From Bacteroidota bacterium (GTDB lineage Bacteria > Bacteroidota > Bacteroidia > Flavobacteriales > Flavobacteriaceae), in NCBI GenBank assembly GCA_022560715.1, contig JADFSQ010000150.1:1-5742 (forward strand): a DNA stretch of 5,742 nt, in the 5' to 3' direction. Position 1 is the first letter of the stretch, and every line of letters starts with the position of its first letter. The translations under genes were made by a program, and so were the position numbers. Of the stretch, positions 1 to 5,742 are shown one piece after another. The notes under the pieces were generated by a model that had not been told where the DNA came from, ran no database searches, and worked only from the letters and a program-made list of their open reading frames with translations.

Positions 1-585
1 TTTATGCAAGAACCAGCCAATCGCCCAAAAATGTGGAAATTGCCAAAAAAATTGCAACATAAATAAAATACCAGGCTCAATACCAAAATTATCTGTAGCT
101 GCAACCCAACCCAGCATAAAAGGAATGGCTCCAGGAATGGCTCCAACAAACACAGATAATGGTGTTTTTGTTTTTAATGGCGTGTAAGCACTTGTATATA
201 AAAAAATTGAAATCGCTCCAAACATTGCTGTCTGTGGATTTATAATATATAAGACAGTAATTCCAAATACGGTAAAAACCGAAGCTAAAATAAACGCATT
301 ATTAACAGATATACGTCCTGTTGGAATTGGTCTGTTTTTTGTACGATCCATTAATGCATCGAGATCTTTTTCAATAATTTGATTAAATACATTAGACGCT
401 CCAACCATAAAATAGCCTCCAAATGCCAATAATATTAAGGTGTAAAAACTAACCGTGTCTGTGCCCAATAAATAACCGGCAATCGATGAGAATACAACAC
501 TTAAAGACAGCCTTATTTTAGTAATTTCCTTAAAATCAGAAATCACAGAAGCTATTGGAAAAGAAGAGATAGAAGAACTCGACAT
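1..585 (-). CDS. cyoE: Protoheme IX farnesyltransferase (heme O synthase), N-terminal 195 residues, 3' end off the window
   Basis: This is an inner-membrane UbiA-family prenyltransferase that attaches a farnesyl group to protoheme IX to make heme O, the precursor of heme A for terminal oxidases. I translated it from the minus strand: it starts MSSSSISSFPIAS and stays open to the left edge. Seen: the prenyl-diphosphate/Mg-binding region at residues 65-90 (NVFNQIIEKDLDALMDRTKN, then RPIPTG), with the Asp pair D76 and D80; YTPLKTKTPLSVFVGAIPGA at about 134-153; and WQFPHFWAI at 181-189. Several hydrophobic helices separate these. These are family hallmarks. The second Asp-rich motif should follow just past the edge, since family members are about 300 residues. 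The start is fixed by an in-frame TAA six codons upstream (601-603). In this phylum cytochrome oxidase genes often follow, which cannot be seen here. A divergent promoter lies directly upstream. Confidence 0.95.
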   Translation of the reverse strand, partial: MSSSSISSFPIASVISDFKEITKIRLSLSVVFSSIAGYLLGTDTVSFYTLILLAFGGYFMVGASNVFNQIIEKDLDALMDRTKNRPIPTGRISVNNAFILASVFTVFGITVLYIINPQTAMFGAISIFLYTSAYTPLKTKTPLSVFVGAIPGAIPFMLGWVAATDNFGIEPGILFMLQFFWQFPHFWAIGWFLHK

Positions 586-612
586 GAAACAGTGCGATAT
601 TTATTGCGAAGG

Positions 613-643
613 CAAAGATACTTTGAAAATCTTTTATGAGCAA
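613..643 (-). promoter_or_regulatory. Bacteroidota-type promoter for cyoE
   Basis: Read on the minus strand, 620-613 is TATCTTTG, a perfect match to the Bacteroidota -7 element TAnnTTTG. A TTG at 643-641 lies 20 bases upstream, within the usual range for the -33 element. Transcription would begin near 606, giving a short leader of about 20 bases before the ATG at 585. The leader has no Shine-Dalgarno site, as is normal in this phylum. The site was found by eye and not tested. Confidence 0.6.
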
Positions 644-729
644 TGGAAAACAAAAGTAAATTTATGTTATTCTTCTTCACTTTAAAAATTTCAGTATCTT
701 TAATGTATTCAATTAATAATTCTACACTT

Positions 730-1614
730 ATGAAATCTTTACAAAAATTAATGCTGCCTTTTTTATGCTCTTTTAGTGTATTGATTTACGCTCAAAATTC
801 TGATGATGTAACTATCGAAACTATTAAACTTTCAGACAATGTTTATATGCTTATTGGTCAAGGCGGAAATATTGGAGTCTCTGTTGGAGAAGATGGTGTC
901 TTTATTATTGACGATCAATATGCACATATGTCTTCAAAAATAGAAGCTGCCATAAAAAAGTTAAGCGATAAGCCATTTCAGTTTTTAGTGAATACACATT
1001 GGCATGGCGATCATACAGGAGGTAACGAAAACATGAGCACATTAGGTGCAACCATTATTGCACATGATAATGTTAGAAAACGTTTAGAAGAAACTCCAAA
1101 TCGGGATACATCTATGCGTCCTAAAGAAGCACTTCCTATAATCACTTTTAATGATAAATTAAATATTCATATAAATGGAGAACAAATTATTATTTTTCAT
1201 GTTGACAATGCACATACAGATGGAGACGCGCTACTCTATTTTACCGAAAGCAATGTGCTCCATACTGGTGACGTGTATTTTAATGGTCGCTATCCTTATA
1301 TTGATTTAAATTCTGGCGGAAGTGTAAATGGTTATATAAAAGCTGTAAAACAAACCTTAATGCTTATAGACGACGACACCAAAATTATTCCGGGTCATGG
1401 TAAACTATCTAATAAAGAAGAGTATACATTTTTCTTGAATATGCTTGAAACCATTAAGACAAATGTTTTAGCTGAAATTGAAAACGGCAAAACTGAAGAT
1501 GAAGTTGTAGCTAACGCTTCAATTACAAAAACTTATGACGATTTGGGTTATAGCTGGAATTTTATTTCTTCTGAAAAAACAAGACGTGCTTTCTATAAAA
1601 GTTTGAAGGAGTAA
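730..1614 (+). CDS. Secreted metallo-beta-lactamase-fold hydrolase, substrate unknown
   Basis: This is a zinc-dependent hydrolase of the MBL superfamily, probably exported to the periplasm or surface. Using the ATG at 730 (294 residues), the protein opens with a typical signal peptide, MKSLQKLMLPFLCSFSVLIYA, cut near AQ-N. Metal ligands are all present: HWHGDH (residues 90-95), the His of AHTDGD (162), the Asp of LHTGDVYF (181) and the His of PGHG (223). The fold is thus intact, with an alpha-helical C-terminal stretch. The frame opens earlier, at 643, but the 29 extra residues would bury the signal peptide, and codon 643 overlaps the cyoE promoter, so 730 is preferred. A weak -7-like TATCTTTA lies at 695-702 without a clear -33 partner. 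It runs divergently from cyoE and ends 4 bases from the convergent remB stop. True beta-lactamase activity cannot be inferred; many such proteins have other substrates. Confidence 0.9.
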   Translation: MKSLQKLMLPFLCSFSVLIYAQNSDDVTIETIKLSDNVYMLIGQGGNIGVSVGEDGVFIIDDQYAHMSSKIEAAIKKLSDKPFQFLVNTHWHGDHTGGNENMSTLGATIIAHDNVRKRLEETPNRDTSMRPKEALPIITFNDKLNIHINGEQIIIFHVDNAHTDGDALLYFTESNVLHTGDVYFNGRYPYIDLNSGGSVNGYIKAVKQTLMLIDDDTKIIPGHGKLSNKEEYTFFLNMLETIKTNVLAEIENGKTEDEVVANASITKTYDDLGYSWNFISSEKTRRAFYKSLKE

Positions 1615-1618
1615 TTCA

Positions 1619-3727
1619 CTAAAAATCAAAATACCAATTAAACAAATCGGTTTTTAATCCAATATTAAACCAAACTGTACTATTACTAAAAGTATTTATA
1701 GTTTCGGCTTCCGGATTAAAATCCCTGTAACTTATATTGACAAACAATTTTAAATTGGTTATGGGATTTATTAAATAACCCGTTTGTAATTCGGCATGAA
1801 ACACATTGGTTTTTAGTCCTTGCCCTACTTTAACTCCAGTATCAAAAGGTCTGTTGTTATCACTTCTGAAAATATCGCCTCCATAACCAAAATTATCTGT
1901 GCCATCGTTAAAATCCAAACCTCTAACTCCAAATATAAATTTAGCATAAGCAGACCATCGTTTATAATGGTATCTTCCAATTAGTATAGCTTCGCTAAAA
2001 TTTGCTCCCCAAAGATGTGCCATAGATTGGTTGAATTGCCCATAATTTAATGCAATGGTATTGTGAGAATAGGTATAAGGTCTCACACGATTATATTCAA
2101 TTTGTAATAATAAGTTTTCAACCTTAAAAGCATTGTAATATTTTGCACCAATTTGGTATCCATATTTATTTTTCCAACTTTTTTCGCCACCTGAAATATC
2201 GTCTAAAGAAAATTCGTCTAAAATAAACTGGCTATATATATTAATATTATCGTTTATTTTATATTTGGCTGAAGCACCAACAATTACATTCCCAGCATCT
2301 TGCCCGGATTGAAACTCTATGGCACGATAAAAAATTATTGGGTTTAAATAGCTAATATCGAAACCTCTATTGTTTGAATCTGTCCAAATAACCGATTCAA
2401 ACAATCCTAAATTAAAGCGTTTTGAAACATTCCAGCTTAAATAATGATTAGCCATATACTTGGTTAAAAATGCACCATCTTCGGTAACTTCAGGTCTTAC
2501 ATCTTTAAGCCATAACCATGTACTTGTATATTTAATTTTCCAAAAGGTAGTATTCAATTTTAAAAAAGTCGAAGGACTTGCAACATCACTTATAAATAAA
2601 GAGCGATAACCATCGCCAATAAAGTTCTTGCCATAACCGAATTGAATATTTAAAAACGACACAGGAGTATATGATAAATAGGCTTCTGCTACAGGATAAT
2701 CGTAAGCATCGTCTTTAAATCGTTTTGCGATTCCACGACCTGGAATAATTGCTGGATCCGGACCAAAAGCCTTTAAGGTTTCTGCATATTCATTATAATA
2801 TTGTGCAAAGCGCCCTTGGCTTTCAAAAATTGAAGTAGAAAAGCTTAGCTTTTTTCCTAATCCACCTTGTATATAAATACCTCTTGTGTTATTAAATGTG
2901 GTATCAAAATCTGCATCAAAATCTTTACCAACTTGAAGATCGAAAATTGGATCTATGGTAAACCAATAATCTTTTCCTTGTACTTGAACTAAACGCTCAT
3001 TAAAAAGTTTACGTCCTGCCCAAGTTGATACATCTTTATTTAGTTTTTCGTTTTCAGCTTCAAAATCATAATACCGTGAAATTTCCTGATACACAAATGG
3101 TTTTGATGCTGTATGACTATTTGTACCAACTAAATTTATACTTCTATCAAATTTCGCATACAATTGGTGCGTAAATGGAATATTTAACTGACTTTTATAT
3201 TCTAATTTAGTATAAGGAACAAGAGAGGCATTAATACTATCGTACTCTTTTTTTGCTTGCCGCTCAATTTCTGAAATGGCATTAGGCTTCTCCTCCAAAT
3301 TATTATCTAACTGTATTGAAGCTGGATTGACTAATGGAATATCTATTTGAAAAGAGTATTGTTTATAGATTGCTCTTCCGTTATACGTTGCTGGCGCTAT
3401 TGTAGGAAGCTCACCAAATACTCGTTTTATTTCTGTTTTAAGTTCGTCGTAAATAGCATTTACATATAAAACAATAAAGTTCCCTTTTTGGTCAACCTCA
3501 AACAACACTACAATGTCGCCTTTGTAATTTTCGTCAGCAACAATTTGTGGCATTTTAAAATTATTGAATACAAATTGTAATACCTTTTGATTAAAACAAG
3601 CTTTAAGATTCTCTACATTTTGAGTTTCACATTCGGGGAAAACTGGTGGCTTTTCGTAATTAGCAGTATCTTGAGCAAATACATTTATTTGCAAAATACA
3701 AAGAATAAGCAGGAGGAATTTCTTCAT
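1619..3727 (-). CDS. remB: RemB-like gliding motility outer-membrane protein with N-terminal TonB-C-like domain
   Basis: This 702-residue protein resembles flavobacterial RemB, which is linked to gliding motility, and Wzi-type capsule-assembly barrels. A signal peptide is visible (MKKFLLLILCILQINVFAQ). Residues 27-131 look like a TonB C-terminal domain: PPVFPECE (27-34), a second Cys at 44, LFEVDQKGN (75-83), then ELPTIAPATYNGRAI (106-120) and YSFQIDIPL. After a linker, residues from about 170 to the end have alternating aromatic and polar strands typical of an outer-membrane beta-barrel, with the conserved stretch GYGKNFIGDGYRSLFISD (364-381), and the chain ends in Phe, as outer-membrane barrels do. 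It is the last gene of the minus-strand cluster after two tonB paralogues. A possible promoter lies just upstream. The name RemB is from recall of the family; the exact role in this organism is inferred. Confidence 0.82.
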   Translation of the reverse strand: MKKFLLLILCILQINVFAQDTANYEKPPVFPECETQNVENLKACFNQKVLQFVFNNFKMPQIVADENYKGDIVVLFEVDQKGNFIVLYVNAIYDELKTEIKRVFGELPTIAPATYNGRAIYKQYSFQIDIPLVNPASIQLDNNLEEKPNAISEIERQAKKEYDSINASLVPYTKLEYKSQLNIPFTHQLYAKFDRSINLVGTNSHTASKPFVYQEISRYYDFEAENEKLNKDVSTWAGRKLFNERLVQVQGKDYWFTIDPIFDLQVGKDFDADFDTTFNNTRGIYIQGGLGKKLSFSTSIFESQGRFAQYYNEYAETLKAFGPDPAIIPGRGIAKRFKDDAYDYPVAEAYLSYTPVSFLNIQFGYGKNFIGDGYRSLFISDVASPSTFLKLNTTFWKIKYTSTWLWLKDVRPEVTEDGAFLTKYMANHYLSWNVSKRFNLGLFESVIWTDSNNRGFDISYLNPIIFYRAIEFQSGQDAGNVIVGASAKYKINDNINIYSQFILDEFSLDDISGGEKSWKNKYGYQIGAKYYNAFKVENLLLQIEYNRVRPYTYSHNTIALNYGQFNQSMAHLWGANFSEAILIGRYHYKRWSAYAKFIFGVRGLDFNDGTDNFGYGGDIFRSDNNRPFDTGVKVGQGLKTNVFHAELQTGYLINPITNLKLFVNISYRDFNPEAETINTFSNSTVWFNIGLKTDLFNWYFDF

Positions 3728-3753
3728 CGTTTATTGAAAAAATTTTGTTGGTT

Positions 3754-3782
3754 GAAAGATACTATTTTTTGATTATATCAAA
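3754..3782 (-). promoter_or_regulatory. Possible remB promoter
   Basis: Minus-strand TATCTTTC (3761-3754) matches TAnnTTTG except at the last base. TTTG at 3782-3779 lies 17 bases upstream and could serve as the -33 element. The leader to the ATG at 3727 would be about 20 bases. It sits immediately after the hairpin that follows the upstream tonB, which would let remB be transcribed independently. The match is imperfect and AT-rich DNA gives such matches by chance. Confidence 0.35.
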
Positions 3783-3783
3783 C

Positions 3784-3817
3784 AAAAAAACCGCTATCAT
3801 AATAAATTGATGGTGGC
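3784..3817 (-). terminator. Probable intrinsic terminator after the 259-residue tonB
   Basis: On the minus strand, an arm at 3816-3808 (CCACCATCA) pairs with 3799-3791 (TGATAGCGG) across an 8-base loop, with 7 of 9 positions paired, and is followed at once by seven T residues (3790-3784). It lies 24 bases past the tonB stop. The two mismatches make the stem modest, but the placement and the T tract fit a Rho-independent terminator. Confidence 0.5.
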
Positions 3818-3840
3818 TTGATAATAATTGCGTGCTCTTT

Positions 3841-4620
3841 TTAATTTCGTACCTCAAATACTATTGGCAACGTATACATAACCTCAACATTTTCTCCTCT
3901 TTGTTTACCGGGAACCATTTTAGGAATTTTACCTACAACTCTTATGGCCTCTTTTTTTAGTTTAATATGTTTAGCACTTGCTTTTATTTCTGAAACATTT
4001 CCAGATTTATCTATCTTAAATTGTACATAAATATTTTGCTTCCCTGTTAATCCTAAACTTTCTGCCAAATCTGTATTAAACTTTCTTTGTGCTAACTTAC
4101 CTATTTTTTTTGACATACATTGTCTTAATTCTGCATTGGTAGTTAAGCCTTCGCAACCTGGATAGATTGGCACTTTTTCTACGTCTATCATAGTTCTTGG
4201 TTTGGTAGAAACTGTTTCCTTTTCTTTAGGAATTGTTATCGTTGGTGAACTATAAGCAACCTTTGGTTTTAACTTTTCAGGAATGATGGTTGTATTTTTA
4301 ACTGGAACAAAATTTATTGTCAATAATTTCTTTCTTACTGGTTCTGCTTTTTTTTCTGTTACAGGTTCAGGAATAGTTTCAGGAACAATATTAACAAAAT
4401 AAACAACTTCAGTATCATCTGTTAGTGGAGAAACGAGTTTGAACGATTCACTTTCAAAATTCATTTCCAATAAACCATAAGAGGCTAATAATGTTAAAAT
4501 CAACCCAACTTGAAAATAGAGTGTTGAGTTATTTTGTAAATTTGTGTCATGCTTGTGTGATTTTTTCACAATTTGCTCGTTCTGACCAACGAGTTTGTGA
4601 ATTTTCTTAAAAATTTTCAT
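3841..4620 (-). CDS. tonB: Energy transducer TonB, membrane-anchored paralogue
   Basis: This TonB-family protein of 259 residues links the inner-membrane ExbB/ExbD motor to outer-membrane TonB-dependent transporters. Seen: a basic cytoplasmic tail of about 31 residues, one transmembrane helix at about 33-51 (TLYFQVGLILTLLASYGLL), a periplasmic linker rich in Pro, Lys and Glu (70-145), and a TonB C-terminal domain at 150-259. The C-terminal domain has VPIYPGCE (150-157), a second Cys at 168, FKIDKSGNV (201-209), KIPKMVPGKQRG (231-242) and a final YTLPIVFEV strand. It is a clear tandem paralogue of the gene to its right, with the C-terminal domain closely similar throughout, but its linker is unrelated and lacks the acidic run. 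No convincing -7/-33 pair was found upstream, and a hairpin separates it from the other tonB. ExbB and ExbD are not in the window. Confidence 0.93.
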   Translation of the reverse strand: MKIFKKIHKLVGQNEQIVKKSHKHDTNLQNNSTLYFQVGLILTLLASYGLLEMNFESESFKLVSPLTDDTEVVYFVNIVPETIPEPVTEKKAEPVRKKLLTINFVPVKNTTIIPEKLKPKVAYSSPTITIPKEKETVSTKPRTMIDVEKVPIYPGCEGLTTNAELRQCMSKKIGKLAQRKFNTDLAESLGLTGKQNIYVQFKIDKSGNVSEIKASAKHIKLKKEAIRVVGKIPKMVPGKQRGENVEVMYTLPIVFEVRN

Positions 4621-4672
4621 AATTATTAAATTTAAGATGTTAATAGATTATGAGTAAATCACAATAAGCATA

Positions 4673-4710
4673 CCAAAAGAAATCCCGTTGCCAAATGGTA
4701 ACGGGATTTT
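4673..4710 (-). terminator. Intrinsic terminator after the 213-residue tonB
   Basis: An inverted repeat of two 12-base arms, 4681-4692 (AATCCCGTTGCC) and 4697-4708 (GGTAACGGGATT), has a 4-base loop and a single non-matching pair. On the minus strand the stem is followed by a T-rich run (TTTCTTTT). It lies about 26 bases beyond the tonB stop codon, as expected for a Rho-independent terminator. On the plus strand a short T run also follows, but no plus-strand gene ends nearby. Confidence 0.8.
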
Positions 4711-4735
4711 GAATATATGTAATTGGTGTTATGTG

Positions 4736-5377
4736 TTAATCCTGCACTTGAAAGATAATTGGTAACGAATAAGGTACTGTTACTGCCTTGCCTCGTTGTC
4801 GTCCCGGTTTCATTTTAGGAAGCATATTAATAACACGTGCTGCTTCTTTTTCAAGTCTTGGATGAGGTGCTCTTGAGCGTACACTAACCACATTTCCGTT
4901 TTTATCAATCTTAAAAGTGACAAATATTTTCTGTCTTCCTGAAAGTCCCAAATCTCCTGCGAGATCTGTATTAAATTTCTTTATTACAAATTTCCTTATC
5001 TTATCAGACATACATTTTCTTTTAGTATCATTATTTCCTTTTTCACAACCTGGATAAACAGGAACATTCTCGATAACTGCAAAAGGAACTTCTATATCTT
5101 CATCTACTTCTTCTACTTCTATGTCTTCTACTTCCATTATTTCTTCTTCTTGATCGGTTTCAGTAGATTCGATTACAGTTTCTTCTATCTCTTCTTCATC
5201 TTCAACAATTTCAATTACTTCAGGCGCTGCCGGTGGTGGAGGTGGTGGTGGAGGTGTTTTAATTTGTTCTGTAATTGGCACTTCTTCATCATCTAATTCA
5301 TCCATATTTAACATGCCTATATCAATATCACTCTTTCCATTGACTGGAATCTTCTTCAGTTTTATTTTATGTGCCAT
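4736..5377 (-). CDS. tonB: TonB-family protein lacking its membrane anchor; 5' end apparently replaced
   Basis: From about residue 16 this 213-residue protein is a standard flavobacterial TonB: SDIDIGMLNMDELDDEE, an eight-proline run (42-49), a long acidic linker (53-97), then the TonB C-terminal domain with VPVYPGCE (105-112), a second Cys at 122, FKIDKNGNV (155-163), LPKMKPGRQRGKAV (186-199) and YSLPIIFQV. What is missing is the N-terminus. Family members have a short cytoplasmic tail and a hydrophobic helix before the SDIDIG stretch, while here there is only MAHKIKLKKIPVNGK, with no signal peptide or helix. An in-frame TAA three codons upstream rules out a longer start. The minus-strand frames to the right contain no TonB-like helix either. 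The start overlaps an unrelated small frame by 16 bases. As written, the product would stay in the cytoplasm and could not energise transporters. It is either a 5'-truncated fusion or an assembly artefact. Confidence 0.82.
   Translation of the reverse strand: MAHKIKLKKIPVNGKSDIDIGMLNMDELDDEEVPITEQIKTPPPPPPPPAAPEVIEIVEDEEEIEETVIESTETDQEEEIMEVEDIEVEEVDEDIEVPFAVIENVPVYPGCEKGNNDTKRKCMSDKIRKFVIKKFNTDLAGDLGLSGRQKIFVTFKIDKNGNVVSVRSRAPHPRLEKEAARVINMLPKMKPGRQRGKAVTVPYSLPIIFQVQD
5231..5254 (-). repeat. Proline-codon repeat (eight CCN codons) in tonB
   Basis: Eight consecutive proline codons, read as GGT/GGA triplets on the plus strand, encode residues 42-49 of the TonB-family protein. Such runs form the stiff, extended part of TonB linkers. 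Being a near-perfect triplet repeat, it may vary in length by slippage between strains. Confidence 0.75.
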
Positions 5378-5595
5378 AGTTTTTTAATAAGTAGTTTGAA
5401 CCTCACCCACGCATACCTCATCCATGATGTTTCTTTACCCTCTCGCTTTATCTCGTCCGCCCTTGCTTTGAACTCTTCGAATGTAGGGCCGCGCTCTGCC
5501 GGCGGTATCCACGTCGCTCTCTTATCCACCGCTTTACTCTTCTTCTTATCTCTAGCTAACTTCTTCAAATGTTTATTATGTCCTCTTTCTTTCAT
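5362..5595 (-). CDS. Small basic protein of unknown function
   Basis: I do not recognise this 77-residue frame. It is strongly basic and hydrophilic, with Lys/Arg runs at 9-26, a WIPPAERGPTFEEF segment at 29-42, a likely helix (FKARADEIKREG) at 42-53 and an aromatic, basic C-terminus (VRFKLLIKKLWHIK). There is no signal peptide or real membrane helix; a nucleic-acid-binding role is possible from charge alone. Its ATG overlaps the stop of the frame upstream in an ATGA arrangement, a sign of translational coupling, and its 3' end overlaps the tonB start by 16 bases. The mixed, protein-like composition and the paired overlap argue that it is real, but its length is small and the segment is compositionally unlike the rest of the window. 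Confidence 0.5.
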   Translation of the reverse strand: MKERGHNKHLKKLARDKKKSKAVDKRATWIPPAERGPTFEEFKARADEIKREGKETSWMRYAWVRFKLLIKKLWHIK

Positions 5596-5742
5596 AACCT
5601 ACTTGGTGGTTTATCATAGGGATCTAGTTCAGCAAGTTCTTCCTCATAGGTCTTGCTGCGATACCCACGGCTTTGTGGCTGATAAGGTATGAAGAGAGTT
5701 TCCATAAGCAGAAGCCGGTGAATGTTCTCTACTTGGTGATCA
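5592..5742 (-). CDS. C-terminal 49 residues of an unrecognised protein, 5' end off the window
   Basis: An open frame enters from the right edge (first full codon 5741-5739) and ends at TGA 5594-5592. It reads DHQVENIHRLLLMETLFIP, then YQPQSRGYRSKTYEEELAEL, then DPYDKPPSRL. It looks like a genuine protein C-terminus: an amphipathic helix, then a charged tail. The other two minus-strand frames are broken by stops. The TGA overlaps the ATG of the 77-residue frame as ATGA, so the two were probably one operon. The family was not recognised. Being short and partial, it could still be a chance frame. Confidence 0.42.
   Translation of the reverse strand, partial: DHQVENIHRLLLMETLFIPYQPQSRGYRSKTYEEELAELDPYDKPPSRL

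Larger units (their letters stand above)
5336..5742. other. Compositionally distinct segment, probably inserted or chimeric DNA
   Basis: G+C is about 46% over 5401-5700 and 60% in 5461-5520, against roughly one third in the rest of the window. Codons rich in G and C (GCG, CGC, CCG, GGC) appear here and are scarce elsewhere. The left limit is placed near 5336, because the tonB protein becomes typical of its family from the next codons leftward. No terminal inverted repeats, transposase or integrase could be recognised in the part seen, and the right limit lies beyond the window. The source may be a mobile element, a recombination event, or a misjoined assembly. Confidence 0.6.

Noticed and set aside
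621..625. Possible plus-strand -7 element (TACTTTG) for the hydrolase near 619-625
   Set aside because: The spacing inside the motif is one base short of TAnnTTTG and no TTG lies at the right distance upstream.
643..729. Upstream in-frame extension of the MBL-fold hydrolase starting at 643
   Set aside because: The extra 29 residues would place a second hydrophobic stretch ahead of a clean signal peptide, and the start overlaps the -33 element of the cyoE promoter. The ATG at 730 gives a standard exported protein.
3587..3772. 61-residue plus-strand frame opposite the start of remB
   Set aside because: It lies antisense to the signal peptide and TonB-like domain of remB, is low in complexity, and shows no recognisable protein features.
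5091..5215. TTC/TCT-rich tract that looks like a simple repeat on the plus strand
   Set aside because: It is the complement of the Glu/Asp/Val codons of the acidic TonB linker and is explained by the coding sequence.
5369..5692. 107-residue plus-strand frame opposite the two small minus-strand genes
   Set aside because: It has a Ser/Leu/Cys-rich composition typical of the reverse complement of a Lys/Glu/Arg-rich gene. The minus-strand frames have more protein-like composition and an ATGA overlap.

Overview
The window looks like chromosomal DNA from a marine-type member of the Flavobacteriaceae (Bacteroidota). It is AT-rich (about one third G+C over most of its length). Shine-Dalgarno sites are lacking, a Bacteroidota-type promoter (TTG then TAnnTTTG) is present, and the genes (heme O synthase, RemB-like gliding protein, flavobacterial TonB proteins with the VPxYPGCE signature) fit that group. 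The assignment rests on protein and promoter style, not on a database search.

Layout, left to right. Positions 1-585 (minus strand) hold the first 195 residues of protoheme IX farnesyltransferase (CyoE/CtaB), whose 3' end lies beyond the left edge. Its promoter sits in the 144-base divergent gap (586-729). On the other side of the gap, a secreted metallo-beta-lactamase-fold hydrolase runs right (730-1614; the signal peptide and promoter layout argue for the internal start at 730 rather than 643). It meets, tail to tail and only 4 bases apart, a RemB-like outer-membrane protein (1619-3727, minus). Continuing right, all on the minus strand, are two tandem TonB paralogues: a 259-residue form with a membrane anchor (3841-4620) and a 213-residue form without one (4736-5377). 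Each TonB gene is followed by a terminator-like hairpin, so the three genes tonB-tonB-remB are a co-directional cluster but probably not a single simple transcript.

The right end (about 5336-5742) is different. G+C rises to about 46% on average and 60% in places. It carries two unrecognised small reading frames joined by an ATGA overlap, the second of which overlaps the start of the right-hand tonB by 16 bases. The protein from that tonB is a normal flavobacterial TonB from about residue 16 onward, but its first 15 residues are basic and hydrophilic, where the family has a cytoplasmic tail and a transmembrane anchor. The simplest reading is that foreign DNA has joined the chromosome (or the assembly) inside the 5' end of tonB, removing the anchor. 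This is the most notable point in the window.

How the genes may work together: TonB proteins carry inner-membrane proton-motive energy to outer-membrane transporters. RemB is an outer-membrane barrel linked to gliding, and here its N-terminus carries a domain resembling the TonB C-terminal domain, including the paired cysteines. All three proteins of the cluster therefore share one periplasmic module. CyoE serves respiratory heme O/A synthesis and is probably functionally separate, as is the hydrolase, whose substrate cannot be told from sequence. No rRNA, tRNA, CRISPR array or recognisable insertion sequence was seen.
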